Below are positions 7,288 to 14,023 of a stretch of DNA of 64,000 nucleotides, one piece after another. The notes below the pieces were generated by a model. That model was given only the letters and a program-made list of their open reading frames with translations, had not been told where the DNA came from and made no database searches. Both the position numbers and the translations under genes were made by a program. Position 1 is the first letter of the stretch; the number at the start of each line of letters is the position of its first letter. Origin of the DNA: Cognatundibacterium rivi (GTDB lineage Bacteria > Pseudomonadota > Gammaproteobacteria > Burkholderiales > Burkholderiaceae_D). The stretch lies in the NCBI RefSeq assembly GCF_018139565.1, contig NZ_JAGSPK010000001.1:62001-126000 (forward strand), in the 5' to 3' direction.

Positions 7288-7590
7288 TTTGGGTAGCTCT
7301 TCATATATTTGAATAACGTGCTCTGGCCGAAATTCTACGCGTGCACCGCAACGAAGCTCAGTGGTGCAATAGGGATCATTATTCAGCTCTCCAACATATC
7401 CATCTGTGAGACGTTCATTGACAATTACCCACATTCGCTCGACGTGCTGACCATCAATGAGCGAGATGCGAAATATTAGTTTTACTAATTCACCGGGGAG
7501 TAGATTGTCACGCTCATCTCGCGGCGGTATCCAGAACGTGTCTGGATATTCTCGGTTTAGTTTTTCTCCATCTTCAAGTACGTATTCCAT
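7282..7590 (-). CDS. DUF2314-like protein, 102 aa
   Basis: A small soluble protein whose order of motifs, 'YPDTFWIPPRDERDNLLPG', 'ELVKLIFRISL', 'ERMWVIVNERLTDGYVGEL', 'NNDP' and 'VEFRPEHVIQI', follows the DUF2314 pattern (F-x-I-P at the start, W-V-x-V in the middle, 'NDP', 'F-x-P-E-H-I' at the end). Function is unknown; relatives occur in cassette arrays and near polymorphic-toxin loci. Its stop codon lies in a candidate decayed attC site. The start codon is 32 bp from the preceding gene's stop, too close for a full attC between them. Confidence 0.75.
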   Translation of the reverse strand: MEYVLEDGEKLNREYPDTFWIPPRDERDNLLPGELVKLIFRISLIDGQHVERMWVIVNERLTDGYVGELNNDPYCTTELRCGARVEFRPEHVIQIYEELPKA

Positions 7591-7603
7591 TAAGAAACCT
7601 GAC

Positions 7604-7628
7604 GTTAGGGCTGGTGGATGGGTTAGGC
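7604..7628 (-). other. attC half-site at the end of the 170-aa gene
   Basis: GTTAGGC at 7622-7628 (GCCTAAC on the coding strand) contains the TAA stop of the upstream gene, exactly as in intact attC sites of this array. The partner core is missing: only a second GTTAGG-like copy at 7604-7610 remains before the next gene starts at 7590. This looks like an attC cut short by deletion. Confidence 0.5.
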
Positions 7629-8135
7629 TCGCGTTTCAACATGCTCTCGTTTGGAGTCGAGGCTTGCCTTCACTACAGAAAGAAAACTCGATACTTCCAT
7701 AAGGATGGTCTGCCCGTTCAATTTGATATTGTCAGCCTGTAAAGGATCAACAAATTTCTCAAGCAGCGGGGTAACTTTTAATACGAAGACATCAACTTCC
7801 CCCTTCAGAAATACCCCTTTACTTTTGTTTGCCTCAAGGATCAGGTTTTGAACTTCGTCAGCATCTGACTTTGAACGAACACCTCTTACGCTCGTTGAGG
7901 CGGAGCTCGGGCCATACTTCTCCATGCACTTGATGGCCTTTTCACAGTGAACCTTGAGTTCGGCCAACTCTGAGGTTTTTCGCTGATTAATGAGTTGCCC
8001 TTGAACACGGCTAGCCTCATCAGCAGAAGTTTTAGCAGCTTTAGCTTGCTTCAAAGAGATTGCAGCCCCCCATATCGATGCACCTGTTCCAATTACAGTA
8101 ATGACTAACCCCCAAAAAGTAGGCGCGTCCATCAT
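7623..8135 (-). CDS. Membrane-anchored coiled-coil hypothetical protein, 170 aa
   Basis: One membrane segment at residues 7-28 (FWGLVITVIGTGASIWGAA) is followed by a Lys/Ala-rich, heptad-like helix (residues 29-70) and a soluble C-terminal helical region. I do not recognise a family. The start overlaps the stop of the YfbU-domain gene: two adjacent ATGs at 8135 and 8132 follow GGAGG, the second being better spaced, so translation is probably coupled to the upstream gene. The stop codon is within a canonical attC core. The pair therefore looks like a two-gene cassette in which a cytosolic YfbU-like protein works with a membrane-anchored partner (inference). Confidence 0.65.
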   Translation of the reverse strand: MMDAPTFWGLVITVIGTGASIWGAAISLKQAKAAKTSADEASRVQGQLINQRKTSELAELKVHCEKAIKCMEKYGPSSASTSVRGVRSKSDADEVQNLILEANKSKGVFLKGEVDVFVLKVTPLLEKFVDPLQADNIKLNGQTILMEVSSFLSVVKASLDSKREHVETRA

Positions 8136-8635
8136 GCCTCCAGGAGGTGCTTGATATTTTCAGCCGCGAGATCATATGACTTTCCAAATTCCAACCATTT
8201 AGTAAGCATTCGGTCGTATTTGTCCAGCATTGGGCAGTGACTATTGAAGTCAGGATATTCGACGTCTTTGCGAAGCTCGTCGTACCTATCGAGATCAACG
8301 ATGAAATATCGAGCATATGAAAGATGATGGGATTCGTTGTTTCCGTCGTAGCCGGGAAATTCAACTTGGTGTTCTCCTATGCCGTCTTTGTCTTTCAGTC
8401 GTTCATATGAGTATTTGATTGCTCGGTACATCTCCAATGTATCCAGTACTCGTCGGCACTCGGATTCGTCAAGTTCTTCCCAGAGATTTTCAACAATCCA
8501 AGGATAGTGAAGTTTGTACCCTTGCTGAAGAGCGATTCGGTGCTTCTCGTAGTAATCGGCGTCATCAGGGTATAGCTTCTCAAGGATGAGGAACTGATTG
8601 ATGAGAATTAGCCGATCTTTCTTCGTAAGTTCCAT
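8132..8635 (-). CDS. YfbU domain protein, 167 aa
   Basis: The protein begins 'MELTKKDRLILINQFLILEK' and continues 'YPDDADYYEKHRIALQQGY', 'ECRRVLDTLEMYRAIKYSY', 'FPGYDGNNESHHLSYARYFI' and 'PMLDKYDRMLTKW', the pattern of the YfbU family, whose E. coli member is a cytoplasmic helical protein. The biochemical function of the family is unsettled; it has been linked to cell-death phenotypes, and YfbU domains are found in integron cassettes and defence-like loci. The length matches E. coli YfbU (about 164). It is first of a two-gene unit with a 4-nt ATGA overlap. A full attC lies just upstream at 8658-8718, closing the preceding cassette. Confidence 0.85.
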   Translation of the reverse strand: MELTKKDRLILINQFLILEKLYPDDADYYEKHRIALQQGYKLHYPWIVENLWEELDESECRRVLDTLEMYRAIKYSYERLKDKDGIGEHQVEFPGYDGNNESHHLSYARYFIVDLDRYDELRKDVEYPDFNSHCPMLDKYDRMLTKWLEFGKSYDLAAENIKHLLEA

Positions 8636-8657
8636 GAGGGTTTTCCTGAAGGTAAGT

Positions 8658-8718
8658 GCCTAACGTTTGAATTAATAAGGGGCGTCGTTAGGCGTTCCGC
8701 TTGAATGACGGGTTAGGC
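8658..8718 (-). other. Integron attC site (61 bp)
   Basis: Both cores are canonical: GCCTAAC at 8658-8664 and GTTAGGC at 8712-8718, the latter 2 bp from the stop codon of the 114-aa gene at 8721. Size is in the classic 59-base-element range. The inner part has an imperfect inverted repeat with TTGAAT on both sides and a short variable centre. Read on the minus strand, the gene runs straight into R'' as in typical cassettes. Confidence 0.8.
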
Positions 8719-8720
8719 AT

Positions 8721-9065
8721 TTAAAGCCCCAAGGCCGCAACAATTAGAGGGATGGTTTCACCACGAGCGATTCTTGATTTAATGTCTTCGATTTGAGCGT
8801 TGTCTTTGATAAATGGGAATTTATTGCCCGTGGAGGTAGTAAAAAACAAACGATAGCCACCGTCTTCTGGCTTAGTGTTTCCAATACGATAAAAACCTTC
8901 TTCGTTTACTGTTGACTGATAATCTCCATAGGTTCCGTCTGCTGACTTTTTAACCAGAACTTTTGGTAAAAAAGACTGAGTGGTTTTCCCTTTACCATCA
9001 GAAATAATCTTTGCGACATAAGGTTGGTTTTGATTTTTATAGTGATGTAAATTAAGTGTGGGCAC
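8721..9065 (-). CDS. Cassette-borne hypothetical protein, 114 aa
   Basis: A small basic soluble protein with no signal peptide. It looks mostly beta: 'PYVAKIISDGKGKTTQSFLP', 'GTYGDYQSTVNEEGFYRIG', 'GGYRLFFTTSTGNKFPFI', then a C-terminal helix 'QIEDIKSRIARGETIPLIV'. I do not recognise the family. The stop codon lies 2 bp from an attC site, and an attC core (GCCTAAC, 9102-9108) lies 37 bp upstream of the start, so the gene is bounded on both sides like a single cassette of about 400 bp. AT-rich relative to the core chromosome. Confidence 0.65.
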   Translation of the reverse strand: MPTLNLHHYKNQNQPYVAKIISDGKGKTTQSFLPKVLVKKSADGTYGDYQSTVNEEGFYRIGNTKPEDGGYRLFFTTSTGNKFPFIKDNAQIEDIKSRIARGETIPLIVAALGL

Positions 9066-9101
9066 TATTTTTCCTTATTATTTATAGGTGAATTTGCATT
9101 T

Positions 9102-9108
9102 GCCTAAC
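9102..9108 (-). other. attC half-site (cassette boundary)
   Basis: GCCTAAC on the plus strand, equivalent to the R' core (GTTAGGC) for minus-strand cassettes. It marks the expected 5' boundary of the 114-aa cassette. No convincing partner core is visible within 200 bp upstream, so the attC of the preceding cassette is decayed. Confidence 0.4.
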
Positions 9109-9302
9109 TTGTTTTAAAGCGTAAAAATCAACATTAACACAATGATGCATATATAACAATTTAGTTTCTATCGCCTTAAAACGCTCGTGAATACTGATTC
9201 TGCTTTGTTCTGCTGGGCGTAAATACAGTTTAACGACAGGAATCTGCCTGCATCGCGCTTGCGTTTGTCGCAGCCTCAAATAACCACGGGAAAACATCGT
9301 CC

Positions 9303-9440
9303 TTATGCACAGGTGCATCCAATTACGTGGTATTGGCCTTTGATAACGGCGCGGTCATGGCACGGGTTCTCATTGGCGCGCCTGTCTTCGTCCTCTTCGC
9401 CATAGCGAATGCGTTGTTGCTCTGCGCCAGCAATCAGATC
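9303..9440 (-). pseudogene. Remnant of a small Cys-rich protein gene
   Basis: In the 490-bp stretch between the 114-aa and DUF4259 genes, a minus-strand frame without a start codon reads 'CGTDLIAGAEQQRIRYG', then 'ENPCHDRAVIKGQYHVIGC' and stops at 9303-9305. From memory this resembles small cysteine-pair proteins with 'CHDC...KGQYHxxGC', of which the second cysteine has become Arg and the C-terminal CxxC part is lost. Without an aligned relative this is tentative. The rest of 9109-9556 shows nothing else convincing. Confidence 0.35.
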
Positions 9441-9556
9441 TGTGCCGCAACGGCGGCTCTTCGATTCATTGCGGCCAGCCAGCGACGGCCTGGGTGCCGT
9501 GATAGCCGATCGATTGCTTTTCTGTCTGCTTCGCTGATCAGTGTCTGAATCAAGCG

Positions 9557-10357
9557 TCAGCGTGCCAGTGAAGCTGCGTGGTTATGGCTATCATAAAAAG
9601 CATCGATTTCTCTGGCGATTCTGCCGATGGCTAACCATACGATGCTTTCCGGGTTGTACGGCAGCAGAGGCTCAACCCGGATACTGGTTTGTTCCAGCCT
9701 GAACAGAATATTCCTTCGTTGATCTCCCGGCAGAATCGCAACATGCGCGCACTGTTTGCGAAATGCATTGAAGGGCAAGGTCGGATCGGTGGTGGTGATG
9801 TGCTGAGGCACAGCTTCAATTGACGCAGCTCGCCAGGACAACGCTGAAAAAACAGGATCAATACTCTCCGTCAATTCTTTGTAGCCAACCAGAATAAGTA
9901 GTGCCGCATTACCGCTCGGCAAAGCTAAGGAAAAAACCGAACCGATCGGTGCCGTGGTACGCACTTTTTGCGGTTTCGGCGGCGCGAATTTAACAGGTAA
10001 TTCCGGAGGTTGAACGCGATTCAAGCGTGCCTCCAGTGCTTTCAGAACCTTGATTCGTGCGGCAACGTTTGCCGGCGCATCACGTTGCCACACAAAGACA
10101 TCACCACCTGATTGCAGTAAGGGCAGCGCTTTCGCCTTGAGCGATGCCGACAAACGACCATATTTCCAGGCGGTGTCTGCCAAAGCAAAATAAACACAGC
10201 AGGCAATTTCTGGCTGCGCCAAAAGCTGGCCGTAACCATCAAGAATTTTTTGTTCAGCCTCTTCGCTTGCACACCCCTGCGACAAATGCGTGACGTATTC
10301 ATCGCGCACATCACAGCTTGTGTCGTCCGAATAAAGCCCCGTCCCCCACGCGCCCAT
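9557..10357 (-). CDS. DUF4259 domain protein, 266 aa
   Basis: The N-terminus 'MGAWGTGLYSDDTSCDVRDE' is the signature of DUF4259 proteins, followed by the family's 'DGYGQLLAQPEIACCVYFAL' and 'ADTAWKYGRL'. The C-terminal half (from 'FSLALPSGNAALLILVGYK') is a beta-rich extension found in longer relatives. The function of the family is unknown. Of two adjacent ATGs the second (10357) is chosen because it is better spaced from AGGGG. It is GC-richer than the other cassette genes. Upstream are a leader block shared with the SnoaL-like gene and repeat R4, so it may have come in with the repeat rather than as a cassette. Confidence 0.8.
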   Translation of the reverse strand: MGAWGTGLYSDDTSCDVRDEYVTHLSQGCASEEAEQKILDGYGQLLAQPEIACCVYFALADTAWKYGRLSASLKAKALPLLQSGGDVFVWQRDAPANVAARIKVLKALEARLNRVQPPELPVKFAPPKPQKVRTTAPIGSVFSLALPSGNAALLILVGYKELTESIDPVFSALSWRAASIEAVPQHITTTDPTLPFNAFRKQCAHVAILPGDQRRNILFRLEQTSIRVEPLLPYNPESIVWLAIGRIAREIDAFYDSHNHAASLAR

Positions 10358-10367
10358 CATCGCCCCT

Positions 10368-10433
10368 AAAGTTAATTGAAATTAACGAAGGTGAAGCTTA
10401 ATCAGGATTGTTCAAAAAGACAATTTGTTGCTC
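10368..10433 (-). promoter_or_regulatory. Leader block shared with the SnoaL-like gene
   Basis: Counterpart of 6881-6946, lying directly upstream of the DUF4259 start, with GTGAAGCTTA and AAAAAGACA conserved. The distance to the neighbouring 78-bp repeat is the same in both places (about 115 bp), although the sequence in between is not similar. Confidence 0.5.
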
Positions 10434-10548
10434 CTGCTTAAAACGCCTCAGCAGCTTGTGACCATGACGGATGCCTGATGCCGATGCAGTTGAAGCACCA
10501 CGTTAAAAAGTCGTCGCGCCAAACGCCCACCAACAACCCACATTCTGC

Positions 10549-10626
10549 ATACTCCCCCCAGTTTTTCACAAAATACCCTTTATCCCGGCGTCAACATTGG
10601 GCTTGTGGAGATACCCGGGGGAGTAT
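10549..10626 (+). repeat. 78-bp dispersed repeat, copy R4
   Basis: Starts ATACTCCCCCC and ends GGGGGAGTAT, with the core TATCCCGGCGTCAACATTGG. It is the closest match to R3, including the extension past the right end. The following 10654-10862 contains no gene I can support; it may be a decayed cassette. Confidence 0.85.
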
Positions 10627-10862
10627 ATTTTTGGCGTTTTGAGGGTGTGGGAGGTGCCTCAGATTGCCTGACACCGACGTAAGCACCAACACATCACGCG
10701 AATGAAGCTAAGGCGATTATTGCGCGGAGAAGGAAAAATCAGGACGAGAAGCAGATTGGCCTTGAAGATAAACCGGTCCCAATCACCTGTCAGCTTGTTT
10801 GCTGACGCTCGCGGGGGTTTTGTGGAAACGTTTGAGTTTACCGACATGCGACAGAGTAGTGT

Positions 10863-10932
10863 AGCCAACCAAAATAAAATGACGACCGGCGCAGCTACGC
10901 CGGAGCATTTCTAGGTGAACGACTGGTTAGGC
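10863..10932 (-). other. Integron attC site (70 bp)
   Basis: GTTAGGC at 10926-10932 is canonical and includes the TAA stop of the four-helix membrane protein gene (10927-10929). The other core is AGCCAAC at 10863-10869, one base off RYYYAAC. The centre is a perfect 6-bp stem (CCGGCG 10886-10891 with CGCCGG 10898-10903). Size, core positions and gene orientation match the sites at 8658 and 11433. Confidence 0.7.
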
Positions 10933-11382
10933 GTCAGACTTTTCCTTGCCCGTGTCACCCCTTTCCACTACATCGGTACCCGAATCTTGCTTAGATCTTG
11001 TGCCGAAGTAGAAGCCAATCACGATGAGGACTACATCCTTGAGGTACGAGAGCCCTGGCAGATTTCCGAGCGCAGCCAGACAGAAGCTAAATACGATGGC
11101 GATTGCAATAAAGGTCTGAATATTTATTGAACCCAAGGCAATAGTTGATACCTTGAGCCCTAGTCGAGAAACAAACCATTCACCAAGTGCAAGGACGACA
11201 ACAAGCTGGAGTAACGGTTGACCAAATTGCCAAGCACCAGTTGAAATCGAGTCAACGACTTCTTGCGCCTGCTTAAGACCGGAGTTCGCCTGCATTGCAT
11301 CAATGCCCATCAAGGATAGGCCGACTTTTAGAGCAATCAAAAGTGCAGCAAATACAAGTGATAAGGAAAGTAGTGTTCTCAT
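10927..11382 (-). CDS. Cassette-borne membrane protein, four predicted helices
   Basis: A 151-residue protein with hydrophobic segments at about residues 3-25 (LLSLSLVFAALLIALKVGL), 57-77 (LLQLVVVLALGEWFVSRL), 86-105 (NIQTFIAIAIVFSFCLAAL) and 115-128 (DVVLIVIGFYFGTR), and a charged, probably cytoplasmic tail 'KQDSGTDVVERGDTGKEKSD'. I do not recognise the family. The gene is flanked on both sides by full attC sites (10863-10932 and 11433-11510), which makes it the clearest single-gene cassette in the array. Its partner could be the lipoprotein cassette next to it, but nothing in the sequence proves this. Confidence 0.7.
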   Translation of the reverse strand: MRTLLSLSLVFAALLIALKVGLSLMGIDAMQANSGLKQAQEVVDSISTGAWQFGQPLLQLVVVLALGEWFVSRLGLKVSTIALGSINIQTFIAIAIVFSFCLAALGNLPGLSYLKDVVLIVIGFYFGTRSKQDSGTDVVERGDTGKEKSDA

Positions 11383-11432
11383 CGAATACCTCTGATATAT
11401 GTAGGTGTAACGATAAAGGTGGGGTTGATTCT

Positions 11433-11510
11433 GCCTAACGCAGAAACTCAGCCTCCAGCCTGCCGTAGCGAAGTGTAAACAAAGCGGTCAGCTGGAATGC
11501 TTTGTTAGGC
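11433..11510 (-). other. Integron attC site (78 bp), the clearest of the array
   Basis: Perfect simple core sites lie at both ends, GCCTAAC (11433-11439) and GTTAGGC (11504-11510), with inner inverted boxes CCAGC (11455-11459) and GCTGG (11491-11495). The TAA stop of the 89-aa gene (11505-11507) lies inside the right core, which is the textbook arrangement of an integron cassette. Confidence 0.9.
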
Positions 11511-11774
11511 CAGTTTTGCGATCAACGAGGCCGCTATTTCTGCGAAGCCGTTTATGTTTTTTATGGCTTGTGCTTTCTGCTGATTGGTTTTGGTCACATC
11601 ACTAACTAAAACCATTAAGCTAGCTAACGTCTCTTTGCCAACAGCCGCTTCAGCAATTATGTCTGAGACCTGTTGCCTAGTCAGTCGAGCGATGTCCGAA
11701 GCTTCCGAGGCAAATTGATCATTTGCAAGTTGATTGGCCTTAGCCCGAAGTGCTGCCCATTCGACGTTATCCAT
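11505..11774 (-). CDS. Small helical hypothetical protein, 89 aa
   Basis: An all-helical, Ala-rich protein without signal peptide or membrane segment: 'EWAALRAKANQLANDQF', 'IARLTRQQVSDIIAEAAVG', 'TLASLMVLVSDVTKTN' and 'INGFAEIAASLIAKLA'. I do not know the family. It follows the lipoprotein gene by 22 bp with a ribosome-binding site (GGAG) in the gap and no attC between, so the two form a two-gene cassette. The stop codon is inside the attC core at 11504-11510. Confidence 0.65.
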   Translation of the reverse strand: MDNVEWAALRAKANQLANDQFASEASDIARLTRQQVSDIIAEAAVGKETLASLMVLVSDVTKTNQQKAQAIKNINGFAEIAASLIAKLA

Positions 11775-11796
11775 GTTTATCTCCTAAGTTGCTCAC

Positions 11797-12402
11797 TCAG
11801 TTGTTAATGAAATTCTGAATTTTATTATTGAGATCAATTGCCTTACCCGCGTCTACGCCGCCTTTTTGAACAAATGAATCAATTTCAGAAAAGACCTTAT
11901 CAAGCTGTATTTTTCCACCAGTAGCGGACGATACCAATTGAATGCTTTTGTTTGTGGAATCTTTTACGGAAACAGCAGATTGAAGTAAACCGGTAATTGT
12001 TGTATTTGCTTGATTAAGAACTAGATAGTTATCTTCGATCTTTGAGACCAGCCCAACTCTCACTTTTTCAAGGGCCTCTTTTGCAGCATCATTTTTGCCA
12101 TTCAGTGCAATAACGTCACTCGATATATCTGCTAGTTGACTGGCTGTAAGCGTAACGCTCCCTCCGGGAGTGATGGTAGAAAAATATTTGGTAAGCGCTT
12201 TCTGTAAAGCGGCATCTAGCTCTTTGCGCTTGGCTTCAAAATATAGATTAATTAAATTTATTTGAGCGTCACTTTGCTTTTTGATTCCATTCCCGATTTC
12301 GCTACTTAAGCTCACGGACTCTGGGGGAACGGTAGCACACGCGGAAAGCGCGACCACAAAAATGACAGTGCATATTTTAAAATTCTTCACATCAATCTCC
12401 AT
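11797..12402 (-). CDS. Cassette-borne lipoprotein, 201 aa
   Basis: The N-terminus has a lipoprotein signal peptide with lipobox 'LSAC' (Cys about residue 22: VVALSACATVPPES), predicting a lipid-anchored periplasmic protein. The mature part is Ser/Thr/Asp-rich and strongly helical, with long stretches such as 'INLYFEAKRKELDAALQKAL', 'DAAKEALEKVRVGLVSKI' and a C-terminal 'AIDLNNKIQNFINN'. No family recognised. The start ATG at 12400-12402 follows GGAG. It is the first gene of the array in transcription order and makes a two-gene cassette with the 89-residue protein; a half attC core at 12438 marks its 5' boundary. Confidence 0.7.
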   Translation of the reverse strand: MEIDVKNFKICTVIFVVALSACATVPPESVSLSSEIGNGIKKQSDAQINLINLYFEAKRKELDAALQKALTKYFSTITPGGSVTLTASQLADISSDVIALNGKNDAAKEALEKVRVGLVSKIEDNYLVLNQANTTITGLLQSAVSVKDSTNKSIQLVSSATGGKIQLDKVFSEIDSFVQKGGVDAGKAIDLNNKIQNFINN

Positions 12403-12437
12403 ACTAGTTATGCAAAATATCCTAAGACAACAGGCAG

Positions 12438-12444
12438 GCCTAAC
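12438..12444 (-). other. attC half-site at the head of the array
   Basis: GCCTAAC, equivalent to R' on the minus strand, 36 bp upstream of the lipoprotein start. It is either the recombination point of the first cassette or the remains of the attC of a lost upstream cassette; a possible partner GTTATAC lies at 12542-12548. The AT-rich 12445-12706 holds no gene I can support and no integrase. Confidence 0.45.
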
Positions 12445-12706
12445 GTGATTTGAGTTTACAAAATTACATATTAACTCAGTATTAAAAAATTAACTAAAAT
12501 TTATCGAACCACGTTCTTCTTACCTTGCCTGACTGTGCATAGTTATACCGATTAAAGATAGAGCATAACCAGATAGACAAAAACATCGATTCACCAGCAT
12601 CGTCAAACCTCTGTTTATTGAGTCAGATCTACGACCATTCACATCGTCACCACTTCGCACACAGCCGCTGATTGTGGACATATCCAACCTTACCCACAGC
12701 CCTCCT

Positions 12707-13681
12707 TCACCCCTGCAACAAATTCGTCGGTGTTCCGGCGGCGAAATTCAGGATGTTTTGGAAAGCGGCGGCGAAATAGAGTTCGTAGCTGTCTTGCTCC
12801 ACGTAGCCGATGTGCGGTGTCACGAGGACGTTTTCACGGTGCAACAGCGGGTGGTTTTGCGGTATGGGTTCGGTTTCAAAGACGTCGATGGCGGCAAAGC
12901 CGGGGCGGCCAGCATCGAGTGCGTGGACGAGGGCGTCTGGTGCCAGCAATTCGGCGCGGCTGGTGTTGACGAACAGAGCATCGGGTTTCATGCGGGCCAG
13001 GTCGTCTGCCTGCACGATGCCGCGCGTGGCGTCGTTCAGACGCAGGTGCAGGGTGACAATATCACTTTCTGCAAAAAATGCCTCGCGCGAAGCGGCGGCC
13101 CGATAGCCGTCTTGCATCGCTTGTGCGCGGCTGCTTTCACTGCCCCAGATGGTAACGTGCATGCCAAACGCGGTGGCGTAACTGGCGATGCGTTTGCCGA
13201 TTTTGCCGTAACCCCAGATGCCGAGGCGGCGTTGATGTAAGACTCTGCCGAGGCGATTCTGTGCGGGCTGGACGGAGGATGCCTGCCAGGTTCCCTGTTG
13301 CAGTAAAGACGCGTAATTGGTGAGGCGGCGCGAGGCGGCCATGATCAGCGCCCAGGTCAGCTCGGCGGGGGCGGTAGCGTCGCCGACACCTTCGGCAATG
13401 GCGATGTTTTTTTCTCTGGCGGCGGCGAGGTCGATGTGTCCGGCGACTTTGCCGGTTTGTGAGATGAGTTTTAAATTCGGCAGACGTTGCAGCAGGGCGC
13501 GCGGAAAGCGGGTGCGCTCGCGGATCAGCACGAGGGCATCAAACGGGGCGAGGCGTATCGCCAGTTGGCCAATGCCGACAGCGCTGCTGTTGAATACTTT
13601 GACGTCATGGTCTTTGAGCATGGCAAAGCACTGGCAATGCCGCACGACATCCTGGTAATCATCGAGGATGGCAATCTTCAT
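12707..13681 (-). CDS. D-2-hydroxyacid dehydrogenase family protein
   Basis: A 324-residue cytoplasmic NAD(P)-dependent oxidoreductase of the SerA/D-isomer family, interconverting a 2-hydroxyacid and a 2-ketoacid; the exact substrate is unclear. The catalytic domain starts 'MKIAILDDYQDV'; the Rossmann motif is 'LGIWGYGKIGKRIA' around residue 153. Catalytic residues are Arg in 'FVNTSRAELL' (about 243), Glu in 'DVFETEPIP' (about 271) and His in 'LVTPHIGYVE' (about 291). Length is usual for the family. Upstream are two perfect palindromes that could be operators. It marks the return to ordinary chromosomal genes after the cassette array. Confidence 0.9.
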   Translation of the reverse strand: MKIAILDDYQDVVRHCQCFAMLKDHDVKVFNSSAVGIGQLAIRLAPFDALVLIRERTRFPRALLQRLPNLKLISQTGKVAGHIDLAAAREKNIAIAEGVGDATAPAELTWALIMAASRRLTNYASLLQQGTWQASSVQPAQNRLGRVLHQRRLGIWGYGKIGKRIASYATAFGMHVTIWGSESSRAQAMQDGYRAAASREAFFAESDIVTLHLRLNDATRGIVQADDLARMKPDALFVNTSRAELLAPDALVHALDAGRPGFAAIDVFETEPIPQNHPLLHRENVLVTPHIGYVEQDSYELYFAAAFQNILNFAAGTPTNLLQG

Positions 13682-13700
13682 GATTTTTTTTCCTTATGCG

Positions 13701-13745
13701 GTGAAACTGCTGAAACAGTTTCACTTTCAAAAACAGTACTACTGT
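13701..13745. promoter_or_regulatory. Two palindromes upstream of the dehydrogenase gene
   Basis: GTGAAACTG (13701-13709) pairs with CAGTTTCAC (13716-13724), and ACAGTA-C-TACTGT is at 13733-13745. They lie 20-65 bp upstream of the dehydrogenase start and look like regulator binding sites; the first could also be a leader hairpin. The rest of the 340-bp gap up to pckG shows no gene I trust. Confidence 0.4.
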
Positions 13746-14023
13746 GATAATAAATCTGATGTGATCTGCACCCAAATGGGCGCGTCCGTGTAGAATATCC
13801 GGTTACGTAGCTTTTTGATTCTTCCGTCCGCCTACCGCGCCGACGCAAGCTGGTATCGGGATCATCGTCCCGGTGGCCTATTATCCGACAGAACCGCCGC
13901 CATCGTGTTCGCCTTGCTGGAGCTGGGAAATTCCCCATTCATGCTCGCATCGCCTGACTTTCTAATGACGACCCTGCCGCGCTGCTACCCCGGTTTTTTT
14001 ATTGCAATCTTATTGGAGTCAGT

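Noticed and set aside
9327..9548. Plus-strand frame of 73 codons with a hydrophobic start
   Set aside because: It is the complement of the decayed Cys-rich gene; no ribosome-binding site and no recognisable domain.
10659..10868. Minus-strand frame of 69 codons between R4 and the attC at 10863
   Set aside because: Starts inside the attC core, has no ribosome-binding site and an unnatural composition; at best part of a decayed cassette.
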